Positions 23,430 to 36,013 of a stretch of DNA of 64,000 nt are shown one piece after another (the first letter of the stretch is position 1; each line of letters starts with the position of its first letter). The translations under genes and the position numbers were made by a program. The notes below the pieces were generated by a model. That model made no database searches, was not told where the DNA came from, and saw only the letters and a list, made by a program, of their open reading frames with translations. The stretch spans positions 248,001 through 312,000 of the forward strand of contig MZZL01000039.1 in assembly GCA_002749535.1 (NCBI GenBank), given 5' to 3'. This DNA comes from Apophysomyces variabilis (taxonomy: Eukaryota > Mucoromycota > Mucoromycetes > Mucorales > Mucoraceae).

Positions 23430-23690
23430 TCATCCTTGACAGTGTGAGCGCTTTACTTTTCGCGCTGCTTGAACAATACGCTCTTGAACGTTATCGTCAA
23501 CTCGTAAGGGCTCCCTTCTTACCCCAGCTTTCACTTTGGCCCAAAACTCTTCTATTGCGTTGAGAAAGGGAGAATAGAGAGGATAGAGACATTTGTATCC
23601 TCTTTCTTCGACCAACTGCTTAACCTTGACTGGTGTATGAATGGGTACATTATATATGACAAGATACTAAGCGTTCATTCCATGGCAATC
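23430..23690 (-). pseudogene. Tc1/mariner-like DDE transposase C-terminal fragment, inactive
   Basis: The reverse strand encodes VIYNVPIHTPVKVKQLVEE, then YPLYSPFLNAIEEFWAKVKAGVRR, then a tail to a stop at 23430. The SPFLN-IE-FW block is the hallmark third catalytic (E) motif of Tc1/mariner and IS630-like transposases. The preceding segment should contain the second catalytic Asp (usually D-N-x-x-x-H), but Tyr stands at that place, so catalysis would be lost. No N-terminal DNA-binding part or first Asp was found upstream. This is a truncated fossil copy. Confidence 0.75.
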
Positions 23691-24392
23691 CAATCTCTTG
23701 TGATTGCCTAATAGACAAAGTATAAGATATAATAGAAAAAAAGGAGAACATAGCGACATTCAGGGAAAATAAATGTGGAATATAAGCCAATACAATTGAG
23801 CAGAACCGGAATTGGGTACCATTGCCCAGACAGCTTCTGATACCATAACTGACAGAAACGGAGATGATAGTATCAATGACGTATAGAAACGAACGAAGAG
23901 GGTTTACCTCCTCTACAGATGTCCCATTCTGTTCAAGATCTTTTATCAGACTGAGTCCATTTTTACTCTAGGAAAACTATTGTCTTATCTCTGAATTGTT
24001 GTCATCCATAAGACATCCATCGATTTCTTATCCATGACTGTGATTTTAGGCTTCAGTGACCCGAGCAATATAAACGCGAAGGGACAACATCTTTTCAATT
24101 CTTTGGCTCTGTTATCCAAAACATCCCCGGTATGTACTTCGCATTTGATCATATGTACAGAATGACTGATATCCCTCTTCTGTAGCCTTTAGCCTGCATG
24201 ACCTCTGTTGCGAGCCACCTTGGTTGTGTGAGTAAGCTCCCTGCACTCCACTAGGTAAGTGAAAAAGAAATGTTGTCTGTTTATGCACAGTGTCATTCAT
24301 TACCTTCTGCTTCCAAGTCCTCGCTAGGTGTTGCATCGCTTCAAGTCCTCTGCAGTGCGTTACCTTCAACCGGCCACTCATGGAAGCCGTGT

Positions 24393-24406
24393 CTCTCTCT
24401 CTCTCG
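24393..24406 (+). repeat. (TC)n microsatellite
   Basis: A run of about seven TC units lies inside the gene-poor region. It overlaps the possible frame-shifted pseudogene at 24112-24592. Confidence 0.7.
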
Positions 24407-24940
24407 CCGCTCCCACCAATACAGGTGCGGGGCCGGCCCCTGGCTTTGGGCAGGATTACCCTTCGGGGTAAGTAAAAAAGATGTCAAGCTATCCTTCCAT
24501 TTACTAACCATGAACGTATTTTTACGCTGCTCGAATGAATTTTGTGTCCACGGAAGGGCCAAGTTGAGGTAAGTAGAATATATTTCCCGCATAATCCTTT
24601 GGCTAATGACGCATATTTATATCCCTTTTAGCGCTAACTTGATCCTTGCATGGACGCAAAATTTATTTAGAGTAGCGTAAAAAATTGTTCAATAAACAGT
24701 ATGATCAATTTACTAAATTTCAGTTCAACTTGAAATTTCTCTGTAAATTGTCAATGATGCATGTCATTGAACTAAATGGAAGTCTTTTCATCCTTTTGAC
24801 CTCGGAAACAGGATGCAAACAGTGACACAAATTTAGTCCATTTTGGCAAGACCCATTTTAGCTTTGGTGGTCACGGCGACTACTGGTTGATTTGAAATGG
24901 CGATAATCACTTCGTTGGCCCTCCCTTCCCCTTAACCCTT

Positions 24941-26731
24941 ATGTATACCTTGAGCAAACTACGATTGGGAAAAGCGTTACCCCTAGCAATTATAGCATTC
25001 TTTCTGATCTGCACATTTACGTTCCAGTATAATGCGCAACTCAAGGCTTTGATCCTGTCTGGGGATTCATCACAAGATGCAGAAGCCCTAAAACGGTTGA
25101 TAGAAGAAGAAAGAAAGAAAAATGGGGAGGAACCCAGCGGCAACAGTATGACGCCGTCAGCACAAGACTTATTAAACAAATACAGGAATGTCTTGGAGCC
25201 TGGTAAGCCTTGGATATCGATTCAAGCCAAAACTAAGGTACCGAATATACACTAGTCTTGAACGCTGCCGATCCAGACATGACCTTGCTTCAAAAGTCAC
25301 ACGATATTGCTATTCCCAACACTATCCAACCTTGGAGAGGTAGATTAGTTTTGGAACGTATGTTGTACAGTCGCACTAACTTGAATAGAATCCGACATGG
25401 AATTTATAAAAACACCCATTGGCCAATCATTGTTTTCGGAGCTACTATTAAATCCAGAGGATACACCGAGCTTCAGAGAACTCACTTTCTGGCAACGTAT
25501 CTTCAAGTCGCTCTATCTGTATCTCGATCCCATCATCGGGCAAGGGATTGATGTAGCCTCGCATCCGAAATACAAAGAAATCTGGACTCTTTATAATCGA
25601 TTGGAAACAGTTATCTATCCTTGGCTGCATTTGCGATGGAAAAGCGCATTCGATATCAACAACGACGTGTCAGGAAGAGGCATTGTTATCTGTATAGGCA
25701 ATCACCAATTTCAGTACGCAGCTACAGCTATTCGTAGCATTCGAGAGGTTCTTGGTTCAACTCTTCCAATTGAAGCCTTTTACATCAGAGACGACGACCT
25801 CACCGAACTGCGACGTAGTTATCTCGAAACAGAGTTCACCAATGTCCGCACCGTCAAGCTGGTAGATCATATCGACGACGATTATACCCAATTCGGTGGA
25901 TGGTCTATTAAGCCCTACGCTATGCTGGCAAGCAGCTTTAGAGAGGTCATTCTAATCGATGCCGATGTCTATTTCTTCCAAAAGCCAGATACGTTGTTCG
26001 ATGATGTTGGCTATCAGAAAACAGGAAGTTTGTTCTTCTATGATCGTACCCTTTTTCCCGGTTGGGATCTCGGCAAAAAATGGCTTCAGACCTTTTTGCC
26101 CACAATGAGTTCCCATGTGACAAATACACGATGGTGGCGTTTGACTTCAGCGCATGAGCAGGAATCAGGTGTTGTTGTCATCGACAAGAAGAAGTCTCTG
26201 TTAGGTTTATTAGCAAGCTGTAAGATGAATGACAAACAAGAGCGTGACTTAGTGACCTATAAGCATGTCCACGGTGATAAAGAGGTAAATACAACGGAAA
26301 TATTTGAGTTTGCTTGAATTGACCATTAAGGCAACTATTAGACCTTCTGGATTGGATATGAGATGGTACAGACTCCTTATGCCTTTGTGAAATCCTATGG
26401 TGCAGTTATTGGCGCTCTTGGCGACGCTGGAGCTGCTGATAATGTGTGTGGTAACCAGCTTCATATGGACGCTAATGACCAGCCTTGGTGGTGGAACGGT
26501 GGCTTGGTCCGCGACAAATACAAAATCCCAGATCGATACCTGACATTCACGCATTATGCAGAGGGCGAAGATTGGGATTTCGACACCTCCTGTGTCAAAA
26601 ACACTGACAAGATCAAAAAATTCACTGATGAACAGCACCAGATTGCCCTTTCCTATGTTGAACTTGACAAGCAACGCAAGAAAGATGAGGACAGAATTAA
26701 TAACGGCTCATGGCAACCAAGATCCACATAG
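24941..26731 (+). CDS. GT71-type alpha-mannosyltransferase (Mnn1-like), Golgi type II membrane protein
   Basis: Predicted to add mannose to glycoproteins in the Golgi. Exons 24941-25202, 25256-25339, 25389-26284 and 26342-26731 sum to 1632 nt, 543 aa. A single N-terminal membrane anchor (ALPLAIIAFFLICTFTF, about residues 11-27) follows a short cytosolic tail. The luminal domain carries the GT71 features: RGIVICIGNHQFQYAATAIRSI, FGGWSIKPYAMLASSFREVI, the metal-binding DAD in LIDADVYFFQKP, and the later ESGVVVIDKKK and TFWIGYEM blocks. The intron at 25340-25388 has a clear ACTAAC branch site. Linkage specificity cannot be told from sequence. Confidence 0.9.
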
Positions 26732-27419
26732 ATTACATTGAAGAGATGCAGTCTGAAGCTGAACAAACAAACAAAGAAACAGATATACATAGACACATAT
26801 ACATACAGATAAACAAGCAAAAAGCCATTTCGGGGTTTTAATGCGATATTCTAGCGCATAAACGTAAAACCGACGGAGCATGACAAATGGGATATTAAAT
26901 ATCTATTTAGCTGGTTTCAACAATGTAGTTCGGTTGTTATATTGAATGATTATGAACAAGGAATACGGAGTTGCAGGTAATATCTAGGGCATTTAGGCCA
27001 ATGCACGCAAGTGTCCGGATCAACTTGCATTTACCCTGCTTTGTCCTGATTGAGCCAAAAGAAAATAAGGAAATGGGTTACTATAAACATGGTTTATGCT
27101 TTTGTCATTTTTTGAGTATGATATAAGAAACAAACCAAACGACGAATGAGTTGACTGTGCGTAAGCAGTACATACAGAATATACGAAGTTTCTTCGTTGC
27201 CTACCACTGATCCCGTCTAATAACCGTAGAAAAGACCTGTATCCTTTAACCTGCAAGTTACAATAACCCCCATACTTCGGAAGGGTTGCGCAAACTATCG
27301 AGAGATGTGTTCCGAAGGGGAAAAAGGATGATACATTCATGCACACTGATTGTGCCTTATTTCTCCCTTCTTTTTCCGATTTTCCTCTTTCTATTTCTGC
27401 TACTTTTCTCTGCTTAAAT
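26732..27419. other. intergenic, Rho3-like promoter region
   Basis: This 688 bp region between two plus-strand genes contains a T/C-rich tract at about 27355-27415, directly upstream of the Rho3-like start. Similar pyrimidine tracts precede other genes here. No RNA gene or repeat was recognised. Confidence 0.4.
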
Positions 27420-28273
27420 ATGCTATGTGCTAGAGAAAATAAGCCTATACATCGTAAGATCGTCGTTTGCGGGGATGGTGCTTGTGGGAAGACATCGTTG
27501 CTGTCCGTATTCACGAGAGACTACTTTCCACAAGTAAGAGATACCCACATCTTTCTGATAGTCATTCAGCTGATACTTGGATGATGATGAGCAGGTATAT
27601 GAGCCAACAGTATTCGATAACCATGTCAAAGATATAACAGTCGATGGTCACGAAGTAGAACTATCATTATGGGATGTAGCAGGTAGGAAGGGGTTCGTAT
27701 TTCGAAGTCCTACTAGCGCATGTTATGGGGAAGCAGACTGAGAAACTACCGGTTTAGGACAAGAGGAAAGCGACCGGGTTCGGATGCTGTCTTATGAAAA
27801 TACACATGTCGTTATGCTATGTTTCTCTGTGGATGACAAGGATTCTTTGGAGAACATTGTTCACGAGTGGTTGGACGAAGTAACAAATCACTGTCCAGAT
27901 GCCAAGTTGGTTCTAGTAGCCCTTAAATGCGACTTACGAGATGATCCTTTAGTAGGACGTCATCGTGCTGATCCAGTCATGTACGAAGAGGTAATAAGAG
28001 TTCCTGTATCGTTTTCAAGGCTAAGTCCGTTCAGGGTGTGGCAGTGGCGCGGAGCATTAATGCCGTCCGTTACCTTGAATGCTCAGCTATGCATAACCGT
28101 GGTGTCCATGAATGTTTCGAACAAGTTGCTAGGGTTGCTATGACCGGTAAGTAAGAAAGGGTAACAAAAGAATACAAGAGGTCTATATCAGAGCGATGCA
28201 TGCTTATATTACAATTATGATAGTGAAACTCAAAAATTCATATAATCCACATAGAGGATGTGTTATTTTATGA
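27420..28273 (+). CDS. Rho-family small GTPase, Rho3-like, with C-terminal CVIL prenylation box
   Basis: Membrane-anchored GTPase expected to control polarised growth and exocytosis. Exons 27420-27533, 27595-27682, 27758-27990, 28020-28146 and 28224-28273 sum to 612 nt, 203 aa. P-loop GDGACGKTS; switch I YFPQVYEPTVFDN; switch II WDVAGQEESDRVRMLSY, with the usual Thr of DTAG replaced by Val but the catalytic Gln kept; base-recognition motif LKCDLRDD; ECSAMHNRGVHECFEQVARVAM, typical of Rho3. A naive reading stops soon after VAM. Splicing from 28146 to 28224 instead adds a Lys-containing tail ending CVIL, a CAAX box whose Leu predicts geranylgeranylation. The Rho insert helix is present (DDPLVGRHRADPVMYEE). 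Confidence 0.92.
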
Positions 28274-28826
28274 AATCAACTCCGTTGTATTTGTCTTTCT
28301 TTTCACCATCTTATAGCAACCAAACATTGTTCTTATATCGAGATCTTAATGCATGCTGACCTTCCAATCTCTTCTCACCATGCCTTTGGATGGCCCCTGT
28401 GTCGCGCTGCTTTGACTGATATTTTTCTTTGCATTTGGTCGTATTATCTGGGAAAACATAGCAACAATTGTCGTGATCCTGCTTCTCTTGAAACCCAACT
28501 GATTTATTCATAGATTTTGATAGCTTTTGTTTATTACAAAACGCAAAGGTCATGTCACGAAAGTAGCAGCATCAACTCAATGTATCAACACCGGTCCATC
28601 CATGCAGGCTGTAAGCCTTAATGCTAAGACTGTGTTCGGACTTGCGCATGGAAATAGTCCAGCTGAAAAGAGGTGGCCAAACGCAGTGTGTATCTAAGCA
28701 TTCGTAGAAGCAGAGTTTAAACCTCTTTATGCGTTGCTGTGAGCAAGCAAATAATAGTAAGTATTTTATTGCTATCTCACACTTCTCAGAGACTATGATC
28801 GATAGACAGTTTCAAATTTTAAGAGG
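28274..28826. other. convergent 3' region between the Rho3-like gene and HOM6
   Basis: 553 bp between two convergent genes. Only short spurious open frames are present. It should hold both terminators and UTRs. Confidence 0.4.
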
Positions 28827-30029
28827 TTAAAATCCTTCCACGCGCTCTTGGATCTTGAGCAAATCGGAATAAATACCAAAGGCAGTGACGGCGGAACCAG
28901 CGCCAGCACCCTGAATGATAAGGCCGTTAGGGAAGTATTCGGTGTTGAATTTGATCATGTTGTCGCTACCCTGCAGCGATCCAAATGGATGAGAAGCAGG
29001 ATATCTAAAATGAGAGGTTCAGTTAAACTACTCTTCATTTGGGGGTTACCAAGCTTACTTCATCAGTTTGACGCTGCTGTTGCCGCCTTTAAGGTCAACG
29101 AGACCAACGTAACGTAAAACCTTGCCCTCTTTCTTGGCCTCCTCATTCAACTTTGCAAAATGATCGTCAAATTCGGGTAATTTTGTCATGAACTCTTCAG
29201 CGCTAGCAATGTTTTGCAATGGCTCTGGAACAATGTTCTCCACGGGAAGTGTGGATAAATCAAGATCCAAACCGGCCAAGCGACCACAAATGGTGACCTA
29301 TGTACGGGAAAGTCAGGGATATGACTAAGGTGAAATGCAATGAGATGTTATAGATAGACAAACCTTACGGGCAACGTCCATGCCGTTCATGTCGTCTCTT
29401 GGATCAGGCTCGGTATAGCCAAGCTCCTTAGCCACCTTCACAATCTCAGAGAAGCTCTTACCACTTTCGGAGGTCAGAGACGAGAAGTTGTTGAAGAGAT
29501 AGCTTAGAGTACCAGAGAAGGTACCTTCGATTTGGTGAATCTTATCTCCAGTCTTGACAAGATCGTTCAGGGTTGCAAGGATAGGAAGACCAGCACCCAC
29601 GGTAGATTCGTGATAAGCCAAAGGAACGCGTCCAGAGCCACCCATATTGGCAGCCAGACTCTTGATCTCTTTGTACAGCGAAAGATCACCAGAGAAACCT
29701 TTTTTGTTGGGTGTGACGACACTGATACCGGCCTTCAACCATGCGGGATACAATTTTGCAACCGCGTCTGAAGCTGTGCAATCAACGATAACACCATGTT
29801 CTGGCGACTGGGCGATGTACCTAGCAAATGCATCGAGATCCGAGGGAACACCATTGGCGAGGTCTGTTTTCCAGTTAGCCAAGTCGAGGACCGCGTAGTC
29901 ATTCGACATGACCATTTTCTTCGAGCTGGTCAAGCCAACCACTTTCAGGCGCTTAGCACCTGTAGCTTTGAGCTGATTCAAAAGCTCGGAACCTACAAGA
30001 CCGACGCCAACAATGCCAATGTTCACCAT
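28827..30029 (-). CDS. HOM6: homoserine dehydrogenase
   Basis: Reduces aspartate semialdehyde to homoserine, the branch point to threonine and methionine. Exons 30029-29364, 29297-29059 and 29004-28827 sum to 1083 nt, 360 aa, matching fungal Hom6. Rossmann motif NIGIVGVGLVGSELL at residues 3-17; VVTPNKKGFSG; the substrate-site segment AYHESTVGAGLP, FSGTLSYLFN and GYTEPDPRDDMNGMDVARK; C-terminal GLIIQGAGAGSAVTAFGIYSDLL. This is the stand-alone monofunctional form, without an aspartokinase or ACT domain. The start is confirmed by the Rossmann motif lying immediately after Met. Confidence 0.97.
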
Positions 30030-32779
30030 GGTTTATACGTTGTTCTATGACAGAAAGATAGAAGACAAATGAAAAGTCTTCGGACAAATTTTTCTTGATC
30101 GGTGAAACTCAGCGTCAGAATGACTCGAAGTGTGGAAGATTGCGATCTGGCTGAGATGTAACTCAAAAACTGTATTCTCTTCCTGGCTAAGACAAGCAGC
30201 ATAAGAATAGCAAATATAACAAGGATGATTATTAAAGTTAAGGATAGCGGAAAATGTTAGTTCAAACGGCCGAATTAACACCGGTCTGTTCACGGAGCAA
30301 GCGATGATAAAGGTTGCACCTGATATATATTCTGTCTTTGGTACGAATTTTTTTAAACGTACTTACTAACATCCTAGGATTATATTCTTGGAGTGTCAAG
30401 TATAAAAAGTTTTGTCCTTCAGCTTCTTACACTTATGAGTTATACGGGCAGTTTTTCAATGCATAGTCTAGAAGCCGGACTACATGATAGGATTAGAAAG
30501 AACCAATTCAATTCTAATGCATTGATTATTTTCGTTGAAAGCCAACCGCAACGAAAATAAGAACTGATAGACATATTCAGGTTTCTAGTAACATGTTGGT
30601 CATTTCTCGTCCACAGCATTCATCAAGTCATTTGGAACAGGCATGATGAACGTAAGCAAGCAACATGTTTGTCATGTTGTTGACTGTTTCTCCCATTTGT
30701 GTTTTATTCTTATTGGCATACTGCATATTCATATCTGTCACTTATAGACACTGCAGGCTGTATACATTTATTCCGTCATGGTTTTTTTTCCTACTAGGGA
30801 CGTTACTCTCAGTCTACAGAAGTTACGCATAGCCATTGGATGATTAGTACCTCTCTTCGTATGGTACTATTGCATACGTATCCATTCCCGTAATAAAGAT
30901 AGGTTGAAGCTTATAGGTAAGTTTCCATGCCGTAGCTAAAATTAGCGAATTGCCCTAATTGATGTGTAAAACCTATTTTTATGCTCCTCAAGAAGGGGCT
31001 TGGTGACTACATTGGCCACTGTACCACTTTTGGTGGCTGGCCATTAGTCATCAATAGGCACCATTCATAAAGGTAGAAAGCTAGCTGAAGTAGTAACACG
31101 GCAGCTGCCACCATCTGTGCAGGCATGCACCTCGAGTTGGATTTGTGAGGTTTTATACATTGCAGATAACAAGGCAATACACATTCCTCCAGTAAGCATC
31201 GACCTTAAAAGAGACCGCATAAAGCTTCAAAATATGGAGCGTCGCAAACCACTCAAAAGGCTTCATGCCGTAGATCGAAATTTATTTGTTTTGATGTGGA
31301 TACTCAGAAACGGTTGAAATGTACTGAAGATTGAGTGAAATTATCGTTGGTACTAACTACTGCACAGCTCTAGCATACTATGGTTTGCAGCATTGACGAC
31401 GCTGATATGTATATATGCTACAGCAAAATGTAAGTTCCTCTTTTACCTAGTGTTATAGGATGCTACTAAGGAAATTACTTATGCCTATCTGCAAAATAAT
31501 GCTCATCAGGATCTTAGAATTGCAGTGACTACCAATTTCTTGTATTTAGTGGGCCAATTTGCTTTTAATGAGCTTTGTACTACTTTCTGCACAAGACCTT
31601 GGCATTAGCAGAGAACGAAAACATGCAAAGCATTGACCTAATGTTTTTTAACGTCTGACCATTGCGTGACTTTAACAGGTCGCAGCAGTTATCTAACGTT
31701 ACGACAGATGGCCGGTCCAAGGACAGCTTTAAAGGAAATACAGTGAACAACTGATCCGTTCGATTTGAGACGACGGCAATAAGGTTCTTATTCGAGTGAT
31801 ACTACATCCAAGATTTATATGCATCATTATAGATGAATAATTTATTAATGCAATACCGGTATCTGTGGTATAACATGGAAAACAGCTGTGGTCACGTCCA
31901 GATGTCAAACAGGGATGTTCACGATCAAGCCTATTCTTGGACATCGCAGTTAGGACAAACAGTAACCTGCTACTACCAATTAGGATGAAGACGCATTGTA
32001 AGAATAGAGCTACCATTGACGGAGATACACACAGCGTGTATGAAAGGTGACTAAGTAGCTGTTGCTTAAACAATTAAGTTATTCTGTCTGTTAAGTTCAC
32101 GTAAGGTGAGGCTTAAATATATCAGACTATTGGATATTAGTATGGTAGATTGGAAGGATGTACAGGGCATTAACGAGGCGGATCTTTTTCTATTTTGTGG
32201 TTCGTGAAGCGGTTGTGTGCACTAATAAACATTGAGGAGCCAATAGGCAAGCGAGCTTTTTTAGACGGATGGTCCAATAACGATTTGCTTCAAATCAATT
32301 AGGCAGTTGTCCATCCAAATTTGTATCTTTTGCAACGTTATGGTAGGTGTATGCATGGCTTTTCAGTTACAGATGATCCAAAATCCATCCAATCGTGGAC
32401 CTGATCAGTTGCCTACAAAAACTTCAAAGACATGTTTCTGGTTTTGAAATTTCTTGCAGTGCCTTCTTTCACTTTTTTGTCTTCTTATTCGTTAAGAAAA
32501 CCTCTTTGAAAGAAAATATCAAACATAGACAGAAAAGGCATTTTTTCTTTTCTTTTCAAAGTGTCTCATCCTTGTATATACAATCCGCTACCCCTGTGGA
32601 ACCTTCGTCTTGTTTCTCTTTTTCTCTTATACAGCTCTCCATCGATTCGCATTGTTTCGCCCTCTTTTAGCCGTATCTTCGTTCTGGAATTCCGCCCTTT
32701 CCCCTTCGGGGATATTGTACCTTACTCTTACTCTTATCTTTTTTTTTGGCTTCTCTAATCCCCTACACGCTATCCTGTG
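30030..32779. other. 2.75 kb gene-free region
   Basis: This lies between the divergent HOM6 and C2H2 factor genes. I found no open frame with recognisable homology, no tRNA-like boxes and no clear repeat. A T/C-rich tract at about 32540-32755 immediately precedes the transcription factor start, as upstream of other genes in the window. The length suggests an extended regulatory region or decayed insertions. Confidence 0.4.
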
Positions 32780-35700
32780 ATGGAAGCGAACAGACTCGAT
32801 CATTCTATTTCTTTACAAGTACAAGCGTGCGCACAGATAACAGAGACTCGACAAAGTACGGCCCAGATCTTGTCTACTCAAACATCTTCAACTGAACCTG
32901 TGCTTCATTACTTAATACCAACACCGCCTTACAATCAGTCAAGCTCTGTCACTTTCAATACTGTAACACTGCCCAACAATGAACAATCATCCACACAAAC
33001 TAGTTTTATGACACCTCATCAGACTCCAGTCCTCGAAACGCCTTCTTCGCACGTACCAGCTACTACTACCTTTCAGGAACAGTCACGGCCTGTGGGGAAC
33101 ATGGTGCGGTTATGTTCGGAAGAAGGAGCACTGCATTCCGTGGACATGCAACAGTACAGTCAGTCACTGTCGCAGTCCATGGCAATAGCATCAAGTCAAG
33201 AGCAAATAATAGAACTGTATGAAAATCAGCAACTTGCTGTCAATCGTAATAGAACTCAACCTAATGACGGTCTTGGTGTAAGTCTGACATGCCTGAATGC
33301 TTGGTGTACTCGTAACTCACTCTGTCATTCTCTCTCAAACCAGACCATATTGACGACTGCTCCTCAAGAACAAGTAATTTTAATGCCACAGAATGTTTCT
33401 ATGCATAATGCTGCTATAATGGTAATAAGGCGGTACAAAACCATCCGTAACTGAATTTTGATCCTATGCTCCCTAGCAACAAACCGCGCGCGCAGCTTTC
33501 CCAGAGCACCATGTTCATGTTTCGTTAAGTCAACAACAAAACATGGCAAGGCAACAACCGATATTAAGTGAAGGTCCTCAGACAGAGATGATACTGGTAC
33601 CTGACCAGAATGGCAGGCTGGGCATGGTAGGACAATGTGTTCCCCAGGCAACTGAGCAAATTACGAACCAACAATATCATCAATTACAGCAATTTCATCA
33701 AAATGAGGTACAATATACTCACCATGCTCAGCAACAGCTGCGCGAACAACAGATGTACCAGCAACAGCAGCAACAACGACAGCAGCAAAAGATAATACAG
33801 GATATGATGCTCAACCAGCAGTCATTAAAAACTCAGCCTGTTGTCTCGTCACAACAATCCCTTCATCCTTCACATCAACAGCAGTACCATTCCATGATGC
33901 AACAGTCAATTACTCAAACGCAGAATTCTTTCGAACCTCAGCAGCAAAATATGGCAGTTCAGCAAGCGATAGCACATAATATCGCTACTACGCAACAGCA
34001 GCAGCACCCAACTGCCGTGGTTGAAACAATGGCTCAACAAACCACTATGGTGGAGCAAGCTATGGCACGGCAGATGGCAACTATACGTCAGCACCCGCAA
34101 TCAGCGGCAGGATCGCAGGAGTCTTTGTTGACATCACAGGCGATGATGCATCAGGCAATGTTATCTACCCAAGCATCACCTGCCATAGTGGATCAGTTCT
34201 GCCCACCTGTGGAACGTGGCCTCAATGGTTTTAATGTACCTATGCACAAACCATCTATCACTCATCAGCAACTGACGCCACAAATACAGACAAGTGCAGC
34301 ACAAGTCAGCATGGTGCATGGTGTGTATTCAGCTGATTCACAAAGTTTTAGCCAAGAGCAGCTAGAGTTGCAGCAACCGCAGGATGTAACCAATCATATC
34401 GCTTTCATGGATATGGTTGAACCAATTCACCAAATTGCGAAACGCCCATCGCAAGATTCCATCTCCACGGCTCACCAAAGCAAATTTCGGAGACAAAATG
34501 TCCCAGGCCGCCCATTGCTTCCTTCAGGAGTGGAAATCGATGCCATGCAGGTACACATAAACACTTCTCATTCTCCGACAAACGTGACACGATGTGCGGC
34601 GGAACAACATACTATGGGCGGCAGTGACGTACATGCGCCGACAACGATGGATTCTTCGTTTAAGTTCCGAGAGGAGAAAGTAACTCCGCAGCCAAGAGAT
34701 CAAGCGGCCAGTCAGGTCAATTCACCTGTGCGATCGATACCCAGCGAACTTGGTTACCCAGTACAATCAACGCCCGTACCATCCCAGTCTGTTACCGAAA
34801 AGAGCAATGTTTCCAGTAAAGAATTCGAAGACATGTCTAGAGAACAGTTGATTGCACGTCTTATGGAGTTGGAAACCGAGAAACGAGCAGGATCACTCCA
34901 AAACAGTCCCGATGCCAGTAAAAGAATGTCTATCGACGAATCTCCTAGGAAACTTACTTCTAATCCGCTTGAAAACGGCAGTGAGATGAAGTCCGAAACA
35001 AGTACGTATGTGGATGACGAAGAGGAAGAGGGACCTCCAACTCCTCTAGATGAGGAGCAACAAAACGAAGAAGATGCTGTTGAGGATGACGAAGAATTGG
35101 ATGAAGAAGAAGATGAAGAGGAAGACGGTGACGGTGACCAACAAGGACTATTGAAGGAGCAAGTTCAATGTCAATGGAAGGATTGCGGGCAGAAATTCGA
35201 CGAATTGCAGCAGTTGATCTCGCATATTCGCGACAGCCATGTTGGTAGCGGAAAGGTGAGTTATCTCTTATAGCGATGGGGTGATATAGCTATGAATATC
35301 TTATCAAACTCGCATTTCGTTGGTAACAGCCAACATATACATGTGAATGGGAAGGATGTGCTCGCAACCAGAAGCCCTTCACAAAGCGACACAAGATGTA
35401 TAATCATCTCAGAACACATACTGGCGAAAGGCCGTTTGTGTGCACAAAGCCTGGTAAGATATCCATATTTGGCCATGCATCATAAGTGAAATGTTGCCTA
35501 GGTTGCGAAAAAAGGTTTTCAAGACCTGATTCGCTGACTACTCACATTAAGACGCACTCCAATGTGCGGCCATTCATTTGTCCTGCCAAAGGATGTGGCA
35601 AGGCGTATTACCATTCTCGATCTCTTAAAAAACATGAGAGAATCCATGATGCGCATCAAGAAGCAGCAACCCCTTACACAACAGCGCCATCTTACAGTTT

Positions 35701-36013
35701 TACGGGATCTGTACCTTCCGTTCTCGCCATGCCTATGCGTGTACAGCCCCAAACCGGCCATTTATCCTCTTTGCAGATCCATCACAATCAGCTGATGCCT
35801 CAGTCCTTAGGTTTATCGATTCCACCGTCAACAGCTTATACGAAGCCATATACCCCAGATCAACCAAATGTGTCACAAACGTTTCATGTTCCCGTACAGA
35901 TGGAGCCTTCTTCTGTAGGAGCAGGTACTCCACATGGAGAGCACATCGTGTCATATGCGTCACATCCTAGTACACATCTCGATCCGACAAACCATATGTT
36001 CACTGACATGTGA
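32780..36013 (+). CDS. Gln-rich C2H2 zinc-finger transcription factor (GLI/ZIC-like finger array)
   Basis: Five exons (32780-33277, 33344-33421, 33477-35255, 35330-35453, 35502-36013) give 996 aa. The first ~600 residues are Gln/Thr/Ser-rich with a poly-Gln zone (encoded near 33735-33790), typical of activation domains. An acidic block (DDEELDEEEDEEED) precedes the fingers. The finger array reads CQWKDCGQKFDELQQLISHIRDSH, then across an intron CEWEGCARNQKPFTKRHKMYNHLRTHTGERPFVC, then GCEKRFSRPDSLTTHIKTH and GCGKAYYHSRSLKKHERIH. The first two fingers have the W-x-x-C spacing of GLI/ZIC proteins. The intron join at 35329/35330 is needed to keep the first Cys of finger 2. The start is ATG 32780. 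Targets are unknown. Confidence 0.88.

Larger units (their letters stand above)
21079..24940. other. gene-poor region with transposon debris
   Basis: No convincing host gene lies in this 3.9 kb. It contains a transposase fragment (23430-23690), motifs resembling transposon ends (22677-22720 and 23046-23065), a (TC)n tract near 24393, and two overlapping minus-strand open frames (24112-24592) that may be one frame-shifted pseudogene. The rest is AT-rich with only short unrelated open frames. It should also hold the promoters of the flanking divergent genes. Confidence 0.6.

Noticed and set aside
31729..32073. 114-residue minus-strand frame in the 30-32.8 kb interval
   Set aside because: It has low coding character, no domain and no neighbouring exon that extends it.
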